Source: Amycolatopsis rifamycinica (GTDB taxonomy: Bacteria > Actinomycetota > Actinomycetes > Mycobacteriales > Pseudonocardiaceae). Taken from it: 64,000 bases of DNA. Below, piece after piece: positions 38,461-47,405 of the stretch (positions are counted from its first letter, which is position 1; every line of letters begins with the position of its first letter). Below the pieces are notes generated by a model, which worked only from the letters and a program-made list of their open reading frames with translations, was not told the DNA's origin and did no database searches. Both the position numbers and the translations under genes were made by a program. The stretch lies in NCBI RefSeq assembly GCF_000695625.1, contig NZ_JMQI01000009.1:1-64000 (forward strand). The letters run 5' to 3'.

Positions 38461-38476
38461 GTCTGGGATTCCAGAC
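38461..38476. promoter_or_regulatory. IclR-type operator between hutH and its regulator
   Basis: GTCTGG-GATT-CCAGAC is a perfect inverted repeat. It is followed at 38479-38484 by TAGGCT, a -10 box 6 bases before the regulator ATG, so the regulator message is probably leaderless and self-repressed. Confidence 0.7.
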
Positions 38477-38490
38477 ACTAGGCTGGCGCC

Positions 38491-39273
38491 ATGGGCGACA
38501 GCAGCGAGGTGCCGGCGCTGCGCCGCGGGCTGGCGGTGCTGCGCCTGCTGGCGACGCGCCCGGGCCCGGTCACCGCGGCGGCGATCGCCCGCGAAGCGGG
38601 ACTCCCCCGCTCGACGACGTACCACCTGCTCAACGAGCTGGAAGCGGCTGGTTTCGTCGTGCACCTGCCCGCCGAACGCCGCTACGGCCTGGGCATCGCC
38701 GCCTTCGAACTGGGTTCGGCGTACCTGCGCCACGACCCCCTGGAACGCCTGGCCGGGCCGTTGCTGCGCAAGCTCGTCGACCGCGTCGGCCACACCGCCC
38801 ACCTCGGCGTCCTGCACGGCAACGAGTCGCTGTACCTGATCAAGGAACGCCCGGCCCGGCCGGAGACGCTGGTGACGGAGGTCGGCGTCCGGCTGCCGGC
38901 GCAGCTGACCGCGTCCGGCCGCGCGATCCTGCGGCACCTGCCTGCCCCGCACGTCCGGGCGCTGTTCCCGTCGGCGTCGGCGTTCGTGCTCCGCACCGGC
39001 CGCGGCCCGCGCACGCTGGCCGAGCTGCGCCGCACCCTCACCGCGGAACGCCGGCTCGGCTGGTCGGTCGAGGACGGCCACGTCACCGCCGGCTTCGCGT
39101 CCGTGGCCTGCCCGGTCTTCGACCACGGCGCCCGCCCGCTGGCCGCCATCAGCGTCACCCTGCGCCACCACTGCGCGGCCGAGCCGTGCCCGGAGACCTG
39201 GCCGGACCTCGCCGCCGACGTGGCGGCGACGGCGGCCGAGCTGACCACCCGGATCGGCGGCCACCCGGCGTGA
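38491..39273 (+). CDS. IclR-family regulator of the hut operon
   Basis: 260 residues. N-terminal winged helix: [47 protein letters not shown]; then the IclR effector domain ([53 protein letters not shown]). Its position opposite hutH and the shared operator make it the likely histidine/urocanate-responsive regulator. The effector is inferred. Confidence 0.9.
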   Translation: MGDSSEVPALRRGLAVLRLLATRPGPVTAAAIAREAGLPRSTTYHLLNELEAAGFVVHLPAERRYGLGIAAFELGSAYLRHDPLERLAGPLLRKLVDRVGHTAHLGVLHGNESLYLIKERPARPETLVTEVGVRLPAQLTASGRAILRHLPAPHVRALFPSASAFVLRTGRGPRTLAELRRTLTAERRLGWSVEDGHVTAGFASVACPVFDHGARPLAAISVTLRHHCAAEPCPETWPDLAADVAATAAELTTRIGGHPA

Positions 39274-39436
39274 GCCCCCGGGCCGGACGGCGTGCCGGCC
39301 GCACCCCTGGTCAGCTGGACTACCCCGGGTGGTTTCCGGGTGTGCCGGGGGCCACTTGTGGGTGAAGTTCATGTGAGTGTCATGCTTGAGGCCCGACCAT
39401 GGCTCCGCACCAGTGGAGCCGGAAGCAGGTGGCCAG

Positions 39437-39649
39437 ATGACCTGGGCCCGACGCAGTGGCAGCTCTCTTGCCAATGACGAAGACAGCCGGATGGGCATTA
39501 TCCGGGCGGAAGAGGCGGTGCGCCTCGGGGAACAGAACGACCGGGCCGTCCTCACCGTCGCCGGGCACTCGTCCGACTCGCGGGAGTGTGCCGAACTGCT
39601 CGCCATGCTCGGGCTCGACGCCGGGCAGCGGCGGCAGCGAACCGCCTGA
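39437..39649 (+). CDS. Small hypothetical protein
   Basis: 70 residues (MTWARRSGSSLANDEDSRMG, then IIRAEEAVRLGEQNDRAVLTV). ATG with AGGTGG 8 bases upstream. It ends 4 bp from the facing GGDEF gene. No family recognised; coding is likely but not certain. The 163 bp before it hold nothing I can name. Confidence 0.5.
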   Translation: MTWARRSGSSLANDEDSRMGIIRAEEAVRLGEQNDRAVLTVAGHSSDSRECAELLAMLGLDAGQRRQRTA

Positions 39650-39653
39650 CCCG

Positions 39654-40952
39654 TCACACCAGGTCCGCCACGTGGACCACCTTGTTCCGCCCCGTCGCTT
39701 TCGCGTGGTACAGCGCGGTATCCGCCGCGTCCAGCAAGCGCTGCAATGACGCTCCCGCCGACGGGTACACGGCTATGCCTATCGAGACGGTCAAGCCCGT
39801 TATCGACAGCCGGCCCGCCGGGACCGTCAACGCGCTGATCGCCCCGCGGATGCGCTCGGCCACCGCACCGATGTCCGGCGGGGCGATACCGGGCAAGAGC
39901 ACCACGAACTCTTCGCCGCCGAACCGGCCCACCGCGTCCCCCCGGCCGCGGACCGCCGAGATGATCGACTGGGCCACCGCCTTCAGGACCGCGTCGCCCG
40001 CGAGGTGGCCGTAGGTGTCGTTCACCTGCTTGAAGTGGTCCAGATCCAGCATCAACAGGCCGAACGTGCTCCGCTGGCGGGCCGCCGCCGCGAGGGTTCG
40101 CTCCGCCAGGGCGTGCCAGCCGCTCGTGTTGTACAGGCCGGTCTTCTCGTCGCGGTGGGCGGCCACCTCCAGCTGCTTCACCAGCACCGTGCGGTGCAAC
40201 AGCAGCAACGGCGGGAACACGAGCACCACCAGGCCCGGCAGCGTCGCCAGCGCCACCGCGTTCAGCGCGCCCAGGCACAGCGTCGCCACCTCGAGGCCGT
40301 TGTCGGACCACGTGCCGAACAGCGCCTCCGGTGTCCGGCCGACTTCGCGGCGGGCCGGGAGCACCAAGAGGGCGTTCACGGCGAAGAACGTCACTCCGGC
40401 GGCCGCGATCGCGAACGTCCCCGCCCAGCCGTGCGTCATGGTCGCGCGGACGTCGGCGAAGCCCGAAACCCGCAGCACCGACTGGGCCGCGAAACACGAC
40501 AGCACGATGATCGCCGCGTTGCTGACCGTGCGGGAGGCCGGGACCCGCTGCAGGCGGTACCAGCTGCGGATCGCCAGGTGCGTGTACAGGCCGCCGACCA
40601 GCGCCGCCAGCAGGAGCGGGGGCAGCAGCAGGACGCCGGCGAACGTCCAGACCGACGTCATGTTGATGTGCGGGGTCCCCGACACGCGACGGCGGATGCG
40701 CTCGACGCGCCGGCCCGTCTCCGACTGCACCACCCCGAGGACCAGCAGCACCACCAGGATCGACAGCGTGCGGCGGTCCACCGCGATCGGGGACGGGCGC
40801 AGCGTCAGCACCACCGCCACCACCTCGCTGATCAGGCAGTAGACGATCACCCGGGGACCCTGGCGCCACAGCGCCCAGTGCCGCGGTGCCACGAGGACGT
40901 CACGAATACGCAGCCCAGTGCGCGGAATCCCGCTGCCGGTCCGCATACTCAT
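39654..40952 (-). CDS. Membrane diguanylate cyclase (GGDEF)
   Basis: 432 residues. About eight N-terminal hydrophobic helices (VIVYCLISEVVAVVLTL, TLSILVVLLVLGVVQ, FAGVLLLPPLLLAALVGGLY and others) form a membrane sensor region, then a GGDEF domain: DEKTGLYNTSGWHALAERTL, LLMLDLDHFKQVNDTYGHLAGDAVL, and the active GGEEF in GRFGGEEFVVLLP. It should make cyclic di-GMP. An RxxD inhibitory site is not seen just before GGEEF. The start is ambiguous between 40952 and 40946. Confidence 0.88.
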   Translation of the reverse strand: MSMRTGSGIPRTGLRIRDVLVAPRHWALWRQGPRVIVYCLISEVVAVVLTLRPSPIAVDRRTLSILVVLLVLGVVQSETGRRVERIRRRVSGTPHINMTSVWTFAGVLLLPPLLLAALVGGLYTHLAIRSWYRLQRVPASRTVSNAAIIVLSCFAAQSVLRVSGFADVRATMTHGWAGTFAIAAAGVTFFAVNALLVLPARREVGRTPEALFGTWSDNGLEVATLCLGALNAVALATLPGLVVLVFPPLLLLHRTVLVKQLEVAAHRDEKTGLYNTSGWHALAERTLAAAARQRSTFGLLMLDLDHFKQVNDTYGHLAGDAVLKAVAQSIISAVRGRGDAVGRFGGEEFVVLLPGIAPPDIGAVAERIRGAISALTVPAGRLSITGLTVSIGIAVYPSAGASLQRLLDAADTALYHAKATGRNKVVHVADLV

Positions 40953-41031
40953 GGTGTCCGGCCGGTGACGGAGCCGGTCCGGCCCGAGGTCGTGAAGGGA
41001 GGCGCACCATGTGCGGACGCGACAACTGAGG

Positions 41032-42249
41032 TCATCGATCCTCCACCCGGACCCGGCGCCACGCCCTCGCGATCGGCACGGCCACCGCGGCACCCGCCGC
41101 CCCGGCCGCGGCGATGGTGTGCGCCGGGCCGAGCACGTCGGCCAGCCCGCCCGCCGCGGCCGCGCCGACCCCCTGCACCGTGATCAGGCCCGCCGAATTC
41201 ACCCCGGCACACTGCGCGCGGTGCTCGTCGGGCACCCGCCGCATGAACGAGACCGTGCCCTGGATGTTGTAGCCCGTCGCCAGTAGCCCGGACACCGCGA
41301 GCAGCACCACCGACACCACCAGGCCCGGCCGGCAGACGAACACCACCAGCGGCAGGCCCGCCGCGATCCCGAGCAGCCCGAGCACGCGGATCTGCGCGTG
41401 CTCCGGGATCCACTTGCCGAAGACGACGCCGCCGAGCACGCTGCCCGCCGGGTCCGCCGCCATCAGGAGACCCACCAGCGTCGCGCCCGCGCCGATCCCG
41501 GCCGCGTACGGGGCGGCCAGTGCCTCCGGCACGACGTAGAACCCCGCCAGCCAGTTGAGCGCGACCAGCGTCCGCAGGGCCGGGTCGCGCCAGATGAGCC
41601 GGATGCCCGCGCCGGTCGTGGCGAGCCAGGCCGGCCGGACCGCCTGGGCGATCGCCGCCCGCCGCCGGACGCCGGTGACCAGGAACACCGCCGAGAGCAG
41701 GAACGTCGCCGCGTCGAGGGCCAGCGCCGCGGACGGGGTGAACGCGGCGATCAGCGCGCCGCCGCCGGCGAACCCGGCCAGTTGCGCGGCCTGGATGGTC
41801 ACGTTCCGCAGCGCCATCCCGACGAGGTAGCGCTCGCCGTCGAGGACCGACGGCAGCAGCGCCTGCTGTGCGGCCTTGAACGGCCCGCCGAGGGCGGTCA
41901 TCACCGCGACGAGCACGCACAGCACCCACAGCGGGACGCCGGGGATGGCGATGACGGCGACCAGCGCGGCCCGCGCGAGGTCGGTCGCGACCATGACGTC
42001 GCGGCGGGGCCACCGGTCGCCCGCGCCGGCCAGCAGGATGCCGCCGAGCAGGGACGGCACGTACGTGAGGGCGTAGGTGAGGCCGGTGAGCGCGGCCGAA
42101 GAGGTGCGCTGGTAGACGAGGACGGCGAGGGCGACCCGGGCGAGCTGGTCGCCGCAGATGGACAGCAGTTCGGCGGTCCACATGGCCCGGAATTCGGCGA
42201 CGGCGAGCACCGCGCCGAAACCGGTCTTCTTCACGCGTGCGTCATCCAT
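41032..42249 (-). CDS. MFS transporter (exporter type)
   Basis: 405 residues, twelve predicted membrane helices in two halves, with the cytoplasmic loop motif GDRWPRRDVMVATDLARA typical of MFS drug-type exporters. ATG has GAGGGG upstream. Substrate unknown; no regulator adjacent. Confidence 0.85.
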   Translation of the reverse strand: MDDARVKKTGFGAVLAVAEFRAMWTAELLSICGDQLARVALAVLVYQRTSSAALTGLTYALTYVPSLLGGILLAGAGDRWPRRDVMVATDLARAALVAVIAIPGVPLWVLCVLVAVMTALGGPFKAAQQALLPSVLDGERYLVGMALRNVTIQAAQLAGFAGGGALIAAFTPSAALALDAATFLLSAVFLVTGVRRRAAIAQAVRPAWLATTGAGIRLIWRDPALRTLVALNWLAGFYVVPEALAAPYAAGIGAGATLVGLLMAADPAGSVLGGVVFGKWIPEHAQIRVLGLLGIAAGLPLVVFVCRPGLVVSVVLLAVSGLLATGYNIQGTVSFMRRVPDEHRAQCAGVNSAGLITVQGVGAAAAGGLADVLGPAHTIAAAGAAGAAVAVPIARAWRRVRVEDR

Positions 42250-42373
42250 CGTGCCCCTCGAAACCGCGGCTGCAGCCAAGGTAATCACCCACCGCAGTGG
42301 AATCGAGCCGTTCGGTGACAGTTGCCCCATTAGCACCAGCCCCAGCCCCCGCACAGCCCGCACCACCCGGGGG

Positions 42374-42513
42374 TCTGGCCAACCCCCGAACGCAACCACC
42401 CGGGAGAATCCGGCCAACCCCCGAATGCAACCACCCGGGTGGGTCTGGCCAACCCCCGAACGCAACCACCCGGGAGGGTCTGGCCAACCCCCGAACGCAA
42501 CCACCCGGGGGGT
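42374..42513. repeat. 35-bp tandem repeat, four copies
   Basis: TCTGGCCAACCCCCGAACGC repeats at 42374, 42409, 42444 and 42479, followed each time by AACCACCCGGG. Part of the noncoding 42250-42619 stretch, next to the double-hairpin element. There are no unique spacers, so it is not a CRISPR array. Confidence 0.88.
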
Positions 42514-42564
42514 CCAGGGGGGCGGAGCCCCCCTGGCGGGGGTTTGGGGGTCCGACCCCCAAAG
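42507..42564. repeat. Double-hairpin element, copy A (downstream of ssrA)
   Basis: Two perfect 9-bp stems: CCAGGGGGG-CGGAG-CCCCCCTGG and TTTGGGGGT-CCG-ACCCCCAAA. Nearly identical to 54947-55005, which lies downstream of an initiator tRNA in the same relative orientation. Confidence 0.85.
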
Positions 42565-42579
42565 GACACCCGAGAACGG

Positions 42580-42615
42580 GAGAAGGCCCAGCCCCGAAGG
42601 GGCGTGGGCCTTCTC
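42580..42615 (-). terminator. ssrA terminator hairpin
   Basis: GAGAAGGCCCA...TGGGCCTTCTC with inner GCCCC-GAA-GGGGC gives a long stem 5 bases past the tmRNA 3' end on the minus strand. Confidence 0.8.
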
Positions 42616-42619
42616 TGAG

Positions 42620-42984
42620 TGGAGGTGCCGGGAATTGAACCCGGGTCCTCTGGCGTCTTGACAGGGCTTCTCCGTGCGCAGTCCGCTACGTCTCTGCTTG
42701 GCTCCCTCAATCACGCGAACAAGCTGAGGTGACGAGCCCAGCCACTGTTTGCTTCACGGCTGTTCCCCGTGGCCGGGACAGCCGCTGAGCCTCCTAGCTG
42801 ATGCCGGTACCCGGGTCGGAGGCGAACCCGGGCCGACAGAGTCGCACTCGCTCAGGCGGCGAGGGCGAACTCGCGCTGACTGGAGTCGGCGCTTATTGGT
42901 TTGCGATGACGCTTACGGTGGTCTCTCGCCTGCACCGGCACGCTTCCCCTGACTCAACGTCCAAAGTCGAAACCGTTCACCCCC
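42620..42984 (-). ncRNA. ssrA: Transfer-messenger RNA (tmRNA)
   Basis: The 5' end GGGGGUG pairs with CACCUCC at the 3' end to form the tRNA-like acceptor stem; the T arm reads GGGTTCAATTCCC. The tag frame runs from 42890 down to 42852 on the minus strand and encodes ADSSQREFALAA followed by TGA, the actinobacterial tag type (I recall M. tuberculosis as ADSHQRDYALAA). It rescues stalled ribosomes with SmpB, whose gene lies 5.3 kb away. CCA is not encoded (the discriminator A is followed by CTC). Confidence 0.95.
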
Positions 42985-43132
42985 TTGTCGGGATCACAAC
43001 CTGTTCATCATAACGCCCCGCGCCACCGCTTTAGTCCGGGTGGGGTCAGCCCTACCGCCGGGATGCCCGCTCGCACCATGTCGCCGCCCTCGGGTGGGCG
43101 CGATGCTGGTACTCGATGAAGGGAGTGCGGTC

Positions 43133-43807
43133 ATGGTGAGCGAAAGGCGGGATCCGCCGTTCGGTGGTTCGGTGGTGTTTCTGCTGATGAACCTGCCGCT
43201 GGGGGTGCTGGCGTTCGGGTTCCTGACGGCGTTCGTCTCGGCCGGTGCCGGGACCGCGGTGGTCTGGGTCGGGGTGGGCCTGCTCGCCGTGGTCGTGCTC
43301 GCCGTGCGGGGGGCCGCGCGGCTGGAGCGGGCGCGGGTCTACGCGCTGCTGGACCGCTACATCGACCTCCCTTACCTGCCGCTGCCCGCGGGCAAGCAGG
43401 CCGCGCGGTGGAAGGCGCGGCTGAAGGACCCGTCGACCTGGCGGGACCTCACCTACTTCGCGCTGCTGTTCCCGGTGGGCCTGGTCGAGTTCGTGCTCGT
43501 GACGACGTTCTGGGCGACGAGCCTGGCGCTCGTGGGCCTGCCGGTCTACTTCCGGTGGCTGCCGGGCGGCGAGTACCGCTTCCCGGACTGGGAGGTGCCG
43601 TGGCTGACCGTGGACTCCACCGTCGAGGCGCTACCGTGGGCGGCGCTGGGGGTGTTGTTCGTCGCGTTGTCGGTGGCGTTGACCAAGGCGCTGGCGGGCA
43701 CGCACGCCCGGCTGGCGTCCGCGCTGCTGGGGCCGACGGTGGCGCAGCGCCGCCGCATGGAGCGCTGGTGGGAAGACGCGGAAGAGAAGAACCTGGTGGC
43801 GGGATGA
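43133..43807 (+). CDS. Membrane sensor-domain protein
   Basis: 224 residues, about six hydrophobic segments in pairs (VVFLLMNLPLGVLAFGFLTAFV; TYFALLFPVGLVEFVLVTTFWATSLALV; LPWAALGVLFVALSVALTKALAG). The repeated LKDPSTWRDLTYF phrase also occurs in the next kinase (LSDPTTWRDLAYL), so this gene looks like a stand-alone copy of that kinase's sensor domain. ATG 43133 has GGGAG upstream, and the stop overlaps the kinase start (ATGA). Confidence 0.8.
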   Translation: MVSERRDPPFGGSVVFLLMNLPLGVLAFGFLTAFVSAGAGTAVVWVGVGLLAVVVLAVRGAARLERARVYALLDRYIDLPYLPLPAGKQAARWKARLKDPSTWRDLTYFALLFPVGLVEFVLVTTFWATSLALVGLPVYFRWLPGGEYRFPDWEVPWLTVDSTVEALPWAALGVLFVALSVALTKALAGTHARLASALLGPTVAQRRRMERWWEDAEEKNLVAG

Positions 43808-44934
43808 CCGAGGTGCAACAGCCGGAACACCCGCGGCCGCACCCGGCTCGCACGATCCTCTACATGTTCGTCAGCTTCGTCTTCCGGCTCCTGCAGTTCG
43901 TGTTGATCGTGGTCGGCATCGGGGTGGGTGTCTCGACGGCGGTGATCTGGGTCGGCTTCCCGATCCTGCTGGCGACGACGAGCTTCATCCGCTGGTCGGG
44001 TGACCGCGAGCGGTCCTGGGCCGGCAAGCTGCTGAACGTGCCGCTGCCGCCGGTGGAGCGCCGCCCGGTCGAGGGGCAGACGCTGGTCCGCCGGTGGGTG
44101 ATCCGGCTGAGCGACCCGACGACGTGGCGGGACCTGGCTTACCTGGTGGCGGCGTTCCCGCTGGCGTGCGTCGAGTTCGCGATCGCGATCGCGTCGATCG
44201 TGCTGCTGCCGATGGCGATCTGGGTGACGCCGTGGCTGGGCTGGCTGCACGGCGAGCTCGCGCTGGCGCTGCTGGGGCCGGACCGCACGAAACGGCTGGA
44301 GCAGAAGGCCGAACGCCTGCAGGCGTCGCGGGCCCGCGGTGTCGACGCGGCGGAAGCCGAACGCCGCCGCATCGAGCGTGACCTGCACGACGGCGCGCAG
44401 CAGCGGCTGGTGGCCGTCGCGATGAGCCTGGGGCGCGCGAAGGCGAAGTTCGACCAGGACCCGCAGGCGGTGCGGGAGCTGATCGACGAGGCGCACGCGG
44501 ACGCGAAGCTCGCCGTGTCGGAGCTGCGGGACCTGGCGCGCGGCATCTACCCGGCCGTCCTCGGCGACCGCGGGCTGGACGCGGCGCTGTCGGCGCAGGC
44601 GGCGAAGTCGCCGATCCCGGTGGACGTCTCGGTGGAGGTCGACCCGCGGCCGCCGGCCGCGGTGGAGACGACGGCGTACTTCATCGTCGGCGAGACGCTG
44701 ACGAACATCGCGAAGCACTCCGGAGCGACCGAGGCGGGCGTGAAGGTGTGGCGGACCGACGACCACGTCGTCGTCGAGATCACCGACAACGGCCACGGCG
44801 GCGCGGAAGTGCGCCCCGGCGGCGGGCTGGCCGGGCTGGCCGACCGCGCCGCGACGATCGACGGCGTGATCACCGTCGTCAGCCCGGTGGGCGGGCCGAC
44901 CGTGATCCGGGCTGACCTCCCCTGCCGGTGGTGA
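43804..44934 (+). CDS. Sensor histidine kinase (HisKA_3)
   Basis: 376 residues. N-terminal putative sensor domain with four membrane segments (SFVFRLLQFVLIVVGIGVG..., YLVAAFPLACVEFAIAIASIVLLPMAIW), phospho-acceptor ERRRIERDLHDGAQQRLVAVAMSLGRAK (His), and HATPase EVTLTNIAKHSG-type N-box (GETLTNIAKHSGATEA) with GGGLAGLADRA. It sits in an operon: sensor protein, kinase, then regulator 39 bp downstream. Signal unknown; kinases of this layout often watch the cell envelope. Confidence 0.9.
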   Translation: MTEVQQPEHPRPHPARTILYMFVSFVFRLLQFVLIVVGIGVGVSTAVIWVGFPILLATTSFIRWSGDRERSWAGKLLNVPLPPVERRPVEGQTLVRRWVIRLSDPTTWRDLAYLVAAFPLACVEFAIAIASIVLLPMAIWVTPWLGWLHGELALALLGPDRTKRLEQKAERLQASRARGVDAAEAERRRIERDLHDGAQQRLVAVAMSLGRAKAKFDQDPQAVRELIDEAHADAKLAVSELRDLARGIYPAVLGDRGLDAALSAQAAKSPIPVDVSVEVDPRPPAAVETTAYFIVGETLTNIAKHSGATEAGVKVWRTDDHVVVEITDNGHGGAEVRPGGGLAGLADRAATIDGVITVVSPVGGPTVIRADLPCRW

Positions 44935-44973
44935 ATAGGCTGGGCCCCGTTCATCACCGAACCTGGGGGCCGG

Positions 44974-45615
44974 ATGCGGGTAGTCATCGCCGAGGACGCC
45001 GTGCTGCTGCGGGCCGGGGTGACCCGCCTGCTCGCCGACGAGGGCATCGAGACGGCCGCGGCCGTCGACAACGGGGACGACCTGCTCGGCGCGATCCAGG
45101 AACATCGTCCTGACCTGGCGATCGTCGACGTCCGGATGCCCCCGACGTTCACCGACGAGGGCCTGCGCGCGGCTTTGGCGGCGCGCAAGGAGATCCCCGG
45201 GCTGCCGGTGCTGGTGCTGTCGCAGTACGTCGAGGAGTCGTACGCGGTGGAGCTGCTCTCGGGCGGCGCCGGCGGCGTCGGTTACCTGCTGAAGGAGCGC
45301 GTGGCCGACGTCGCGGACTTTCTGGACGCGGTGCGCCGCGTCGCGAACGGTGGCACGGCGATCGACCCGGACGTGATCGCCCAGCTGATGGCCCGCGGCC
45401 GCCGCAACCCGCTGGACGCGCTGACCGCCCGCGAGTCCGAAGTCCTCGGCCTGATGGCGCAGGGCCTGTCGAACACGGCGATCGCGAACTCGCTGGTGGT
45501 TTCGCACGGCGCGGTGGAGAAGCACATCGGCAACATCTTCTCGAAACTCGGCCTCGAAGCCAGCGCGGAGGAACACCGCCGCGTCCGCGCGGTGCTGACC
45601 TACCTGGGCCGCTGA
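44974..45615 (+). CDS. NarL/LuxR-family response regulator
   Basis: 213 residues. Receiver: VVIAEDAVLLRAG, phospho-Asp in LAIVDVRMPPTFTDEG, conserved Ser in VLSQYVEE, Lys in YLLKERVADV. C-terminal LuxR helix-turn-helix: DALTARESEVLGLMAQGLSNTAIANSLVVSHGAVEKHIGNIFSKL. Partner of the preceding kinase. Confidence 0.92.
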   Translation: MRVVIAEDAVLLRAGVTRLLADEGIETAAAVDNGDDLLGAIQEHRPDLAIVDVRMPPTFTDEGLRAALAARKEIPGLPVLVLSQYVEESYAVELLSGGAGGVGYLLKERVADVADFLDAVRRVANGGTAIDPDVIAQLMARGRRNPLDALTARESEVLGLMAQGLSNTAIANSLVVSHGAVEKHIGNIFSKLGLEASAEEHRRVRAVLTYLGR

Positions 45616-45682
45616 CTGACGGACAGTGACCGGAACTGCCGTAGGGTGGACAACGGGTCACCCGTTCCGCGGGCGGCACCAG

Positions 45683-45696
45683 GGTGAGCGCTCACC
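45683..45696. promoter_or_regulatory. 14-bp perfect palindrome, likely operator
   Basis: GGTGAGCGCTCACC abuts TACGAT (45697-45702), a good -10 box for the small gene at 45734, so a bound protein would block that promoter. Confidence 0.55.
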
Positions 45697-45733
45697 TACG
45701 ATGAGCGGATCCGCCGGCGAGAGGAGCGCGCAG

Positions 45734-45958
45734 ATGTCCGACGAGACGCGCTGCGTCCGCTTCTTCGGCGGCCCGCTCGACGGCCGCGTCCAGGAGCTCG
45801 GGGACGCCGAGCCGATCCCGGGCACCGTCATCCGGCACATCCACCTGCACGGCGGCCCGAAGATCGAGACCCGCTACGAGCTCGGCCTGACCGAGCGCGG
45901 CTGGGAGTACCGCGTCGCCGCCACGCAGCACGAACCCGAGCCCGACGGCCTGCGCTAG
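45734..45958 (+). CDS. Small hypothetical protein
   Basis: 74 residues, MSDETRCVRFFGGPLDGRVQ then VIRHIHLHGGPKIETRYELG. It looks like a compact beta-rich protein. ATG 45734 has GAGGAG 8 bases before it; an in-frame ATG at 45701 lies within the likely promoter. Function unknown. It lies between the two-component operon and the acyltransferase. Confidence 0.65.
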   Translation: MSDETRCVRFFGGPLDGRVQELGDAEPIPGTVIRHIHLHGGPKIETRYELGLTERGWEYRVAATQHEPEPDGLR

Positions 45959-46055
45959 TAGGGAGAACCCCCGTATCCACCGGGGGTGGACCGGACCCCC
46001 AAGAGGCCGGGCAGCACCGCTGTTTTCCCAGGTCGAAGCGACCAGGCTGAGCAGC

Positions 46056-47357
46056 ATGCACACGAGCCGGGACAGGTTCCTCGACGTCGTCCGTGCGGGG
46101 GCCATCCTCGCCGTCATCGCCCAGCACTGGATCATGCCGGTGCTCTCCTACTCCGACGGGCACCTCGCCACCGGCAACGCGCTGGCGACGCCGGGCTGGT
46201 GGGTCGTCACCTGGCTGAGCCAGGTCATGCCTCTGGTCTTCTTCGCCGGCGGCGCGGCGAACCTGATCTCCTTCCGCCGCGCCGCCTCTACGCGGCAGTG
46301 GCTCGCCGGGCGCATCAAACGCCTGATGGTGCCGGTGCTGCCGCTGATGGCCGTCTGGCTGATCGTGCCGGACTTCCTGCGCGGCCTGGGCGTGCCGCCG
46401 CAGCCGCTGCAGGTCGGCAGCGCGATCGCCGCGCAGCTGCTGTGGTTCCTCGCGGTGTACGTGCTCGTCGTGCTGCTCACGCCGCTGATGGTCGCCGCGC
46501 ACCGGCGCTGGGGCCTGAAGGTGCCGCTCGTCATGGGTGCGGCGGGCCTGCTCGTCGACGTCGCCCGCTTCAACGACTTCGGCTACATCGGGTACGCCAA
46601 CGCGATCTTCGTCTGGGTCGCCGTGCACCAGCTCGGATTCCACTACGTCGAGGGCCGCCTCGGCGAGCTGACCCGCCGCGGCGCGCTGACGCTGTCGGCG
46701 GCCGGCTTCGGCGTCACCGCGCTGCTGGTCGCGTTCGGGCCGTACCCGGCCAGCATGATCGGCATGCCGGGCGCGCCGGTGTCGAACATGAGCCCGCCGA
46801 CCGTGCTGCTCGCCTTCCTCGCCGTCGGCCAGATCGGCCTCCTGCTCGCCTTCCGCCCGCAGCTCAACGCGCTCGCGGCGCGCCCCGGCCTCGGCAACGC
46901 CCTCGGCTGGCTCGGCGCGCGGTTCATGAGCGTCTACCTCTGGCACATGCCGGCCCTGATCGTGGTGGCGGGGGTGACGGTGTACGGCCTCGGTTACGAG
47001 ACGCCGGCGCCGGGCACGTTGTTCTGGCTGGTCATGGCGCCGGCGTGGTTCGCGGCGTGCGGGATGGTGCTGCTCGGCCTGCTGCGGCTGTTCGCGCACT
47101 TCGAGACACAGCGCGACACCGGCGAACTCACCGCCCGGACGCCGCAGCTCGTCGTGGCCGGCCTGATGGTCTCCGGCGGCCTGCTCGGCCTGGCGGCGCA
47201 CGGGTTCGCCCCGCTCTCGGACGGCATCGCGCACGGCCCGGTGCCGTGGGTGGTCCTCGCCACGGCCGGATTCCTCCTCGCGGGCAGGCAGATCCCGGTG
47301 GTGGACCTGCTCGGCCGCGCGGTCACCGTGACCGAACGAGCCGCCCTCAAGCGCTGA
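46056..47357 (+). CDS. Membrane acyltransferase (acyltransferase 3 family)
   Basis: 433 residues, ten or more membrane helices. It starts RDRFLDVVRAGAILAVIAQHWIMP, the family's opening with the catalytic-type Arg/His, and has RRAASTRQWLAGRIKRLMVPVLPL and WLGARFMSVYLWHMPALIV. It would acylate a cell-surface sugar or lipid across the membrane; the substrate is unknown. Convergent with the amidohydrolase gene. Confidence 0.85.
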   Translation: MHTSRDRFLDVVRAGAILAVIAQHWIMPVLSYSDGHLATGNALATPGWWVVTWLSQVMPLVFFAGGAANLISFRRAASTRQWLAGRIKRLMVPVLPLMAVWLIVPDFLRGLGVPPQPLQVGSAIAAQLLWFLAVYVLVVLLTPLMVAAHRRWGLKVPLVMGAAGLLVDVARFNDFGYIGYANAIFVWVAVHQLGFHYVEGRLGELTRRGALTLSAAGFGVTALLVAFGPYPASMIGMPGAPVSNMSPPTVLLAFLAVGQIGLLLAFRPQLNALAARPGLGNALGWLGARFMSVYLWHMPALIVVAGVTVYGLGYETPAPGTLFWLVMAPAWFAACGMVLLGLLRLFAHFETQRDTGELTARTPQLVVAGLMVSGGLLGLAAHGFAPLSDGIAHGPVPWVVLATAGFLLAGRQIPVVDLLGRAVTVTERAALKR

Positions 47358-47361
47358 CCCG

Positions 47362-47405
47362 TCGTGAGTGGTGAGGCCGGTCAGCACCCGCCTTGCCACT
47401 CACGA
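47362..47405. terminator. Inverted repeat between convergent genes
   Basis: TCGTGAGTGG and CCACTCACGA, 10-bp perfect arms around a 24-base loop, between the acyltransferase stop and the amidohydrolase stop. Confidence 0.5.

Noticed and set aside
42374..42513. CRISPR array
   Set aside because: The 35-bp units are directly adjacent, with no unique spacers and no cas genes.
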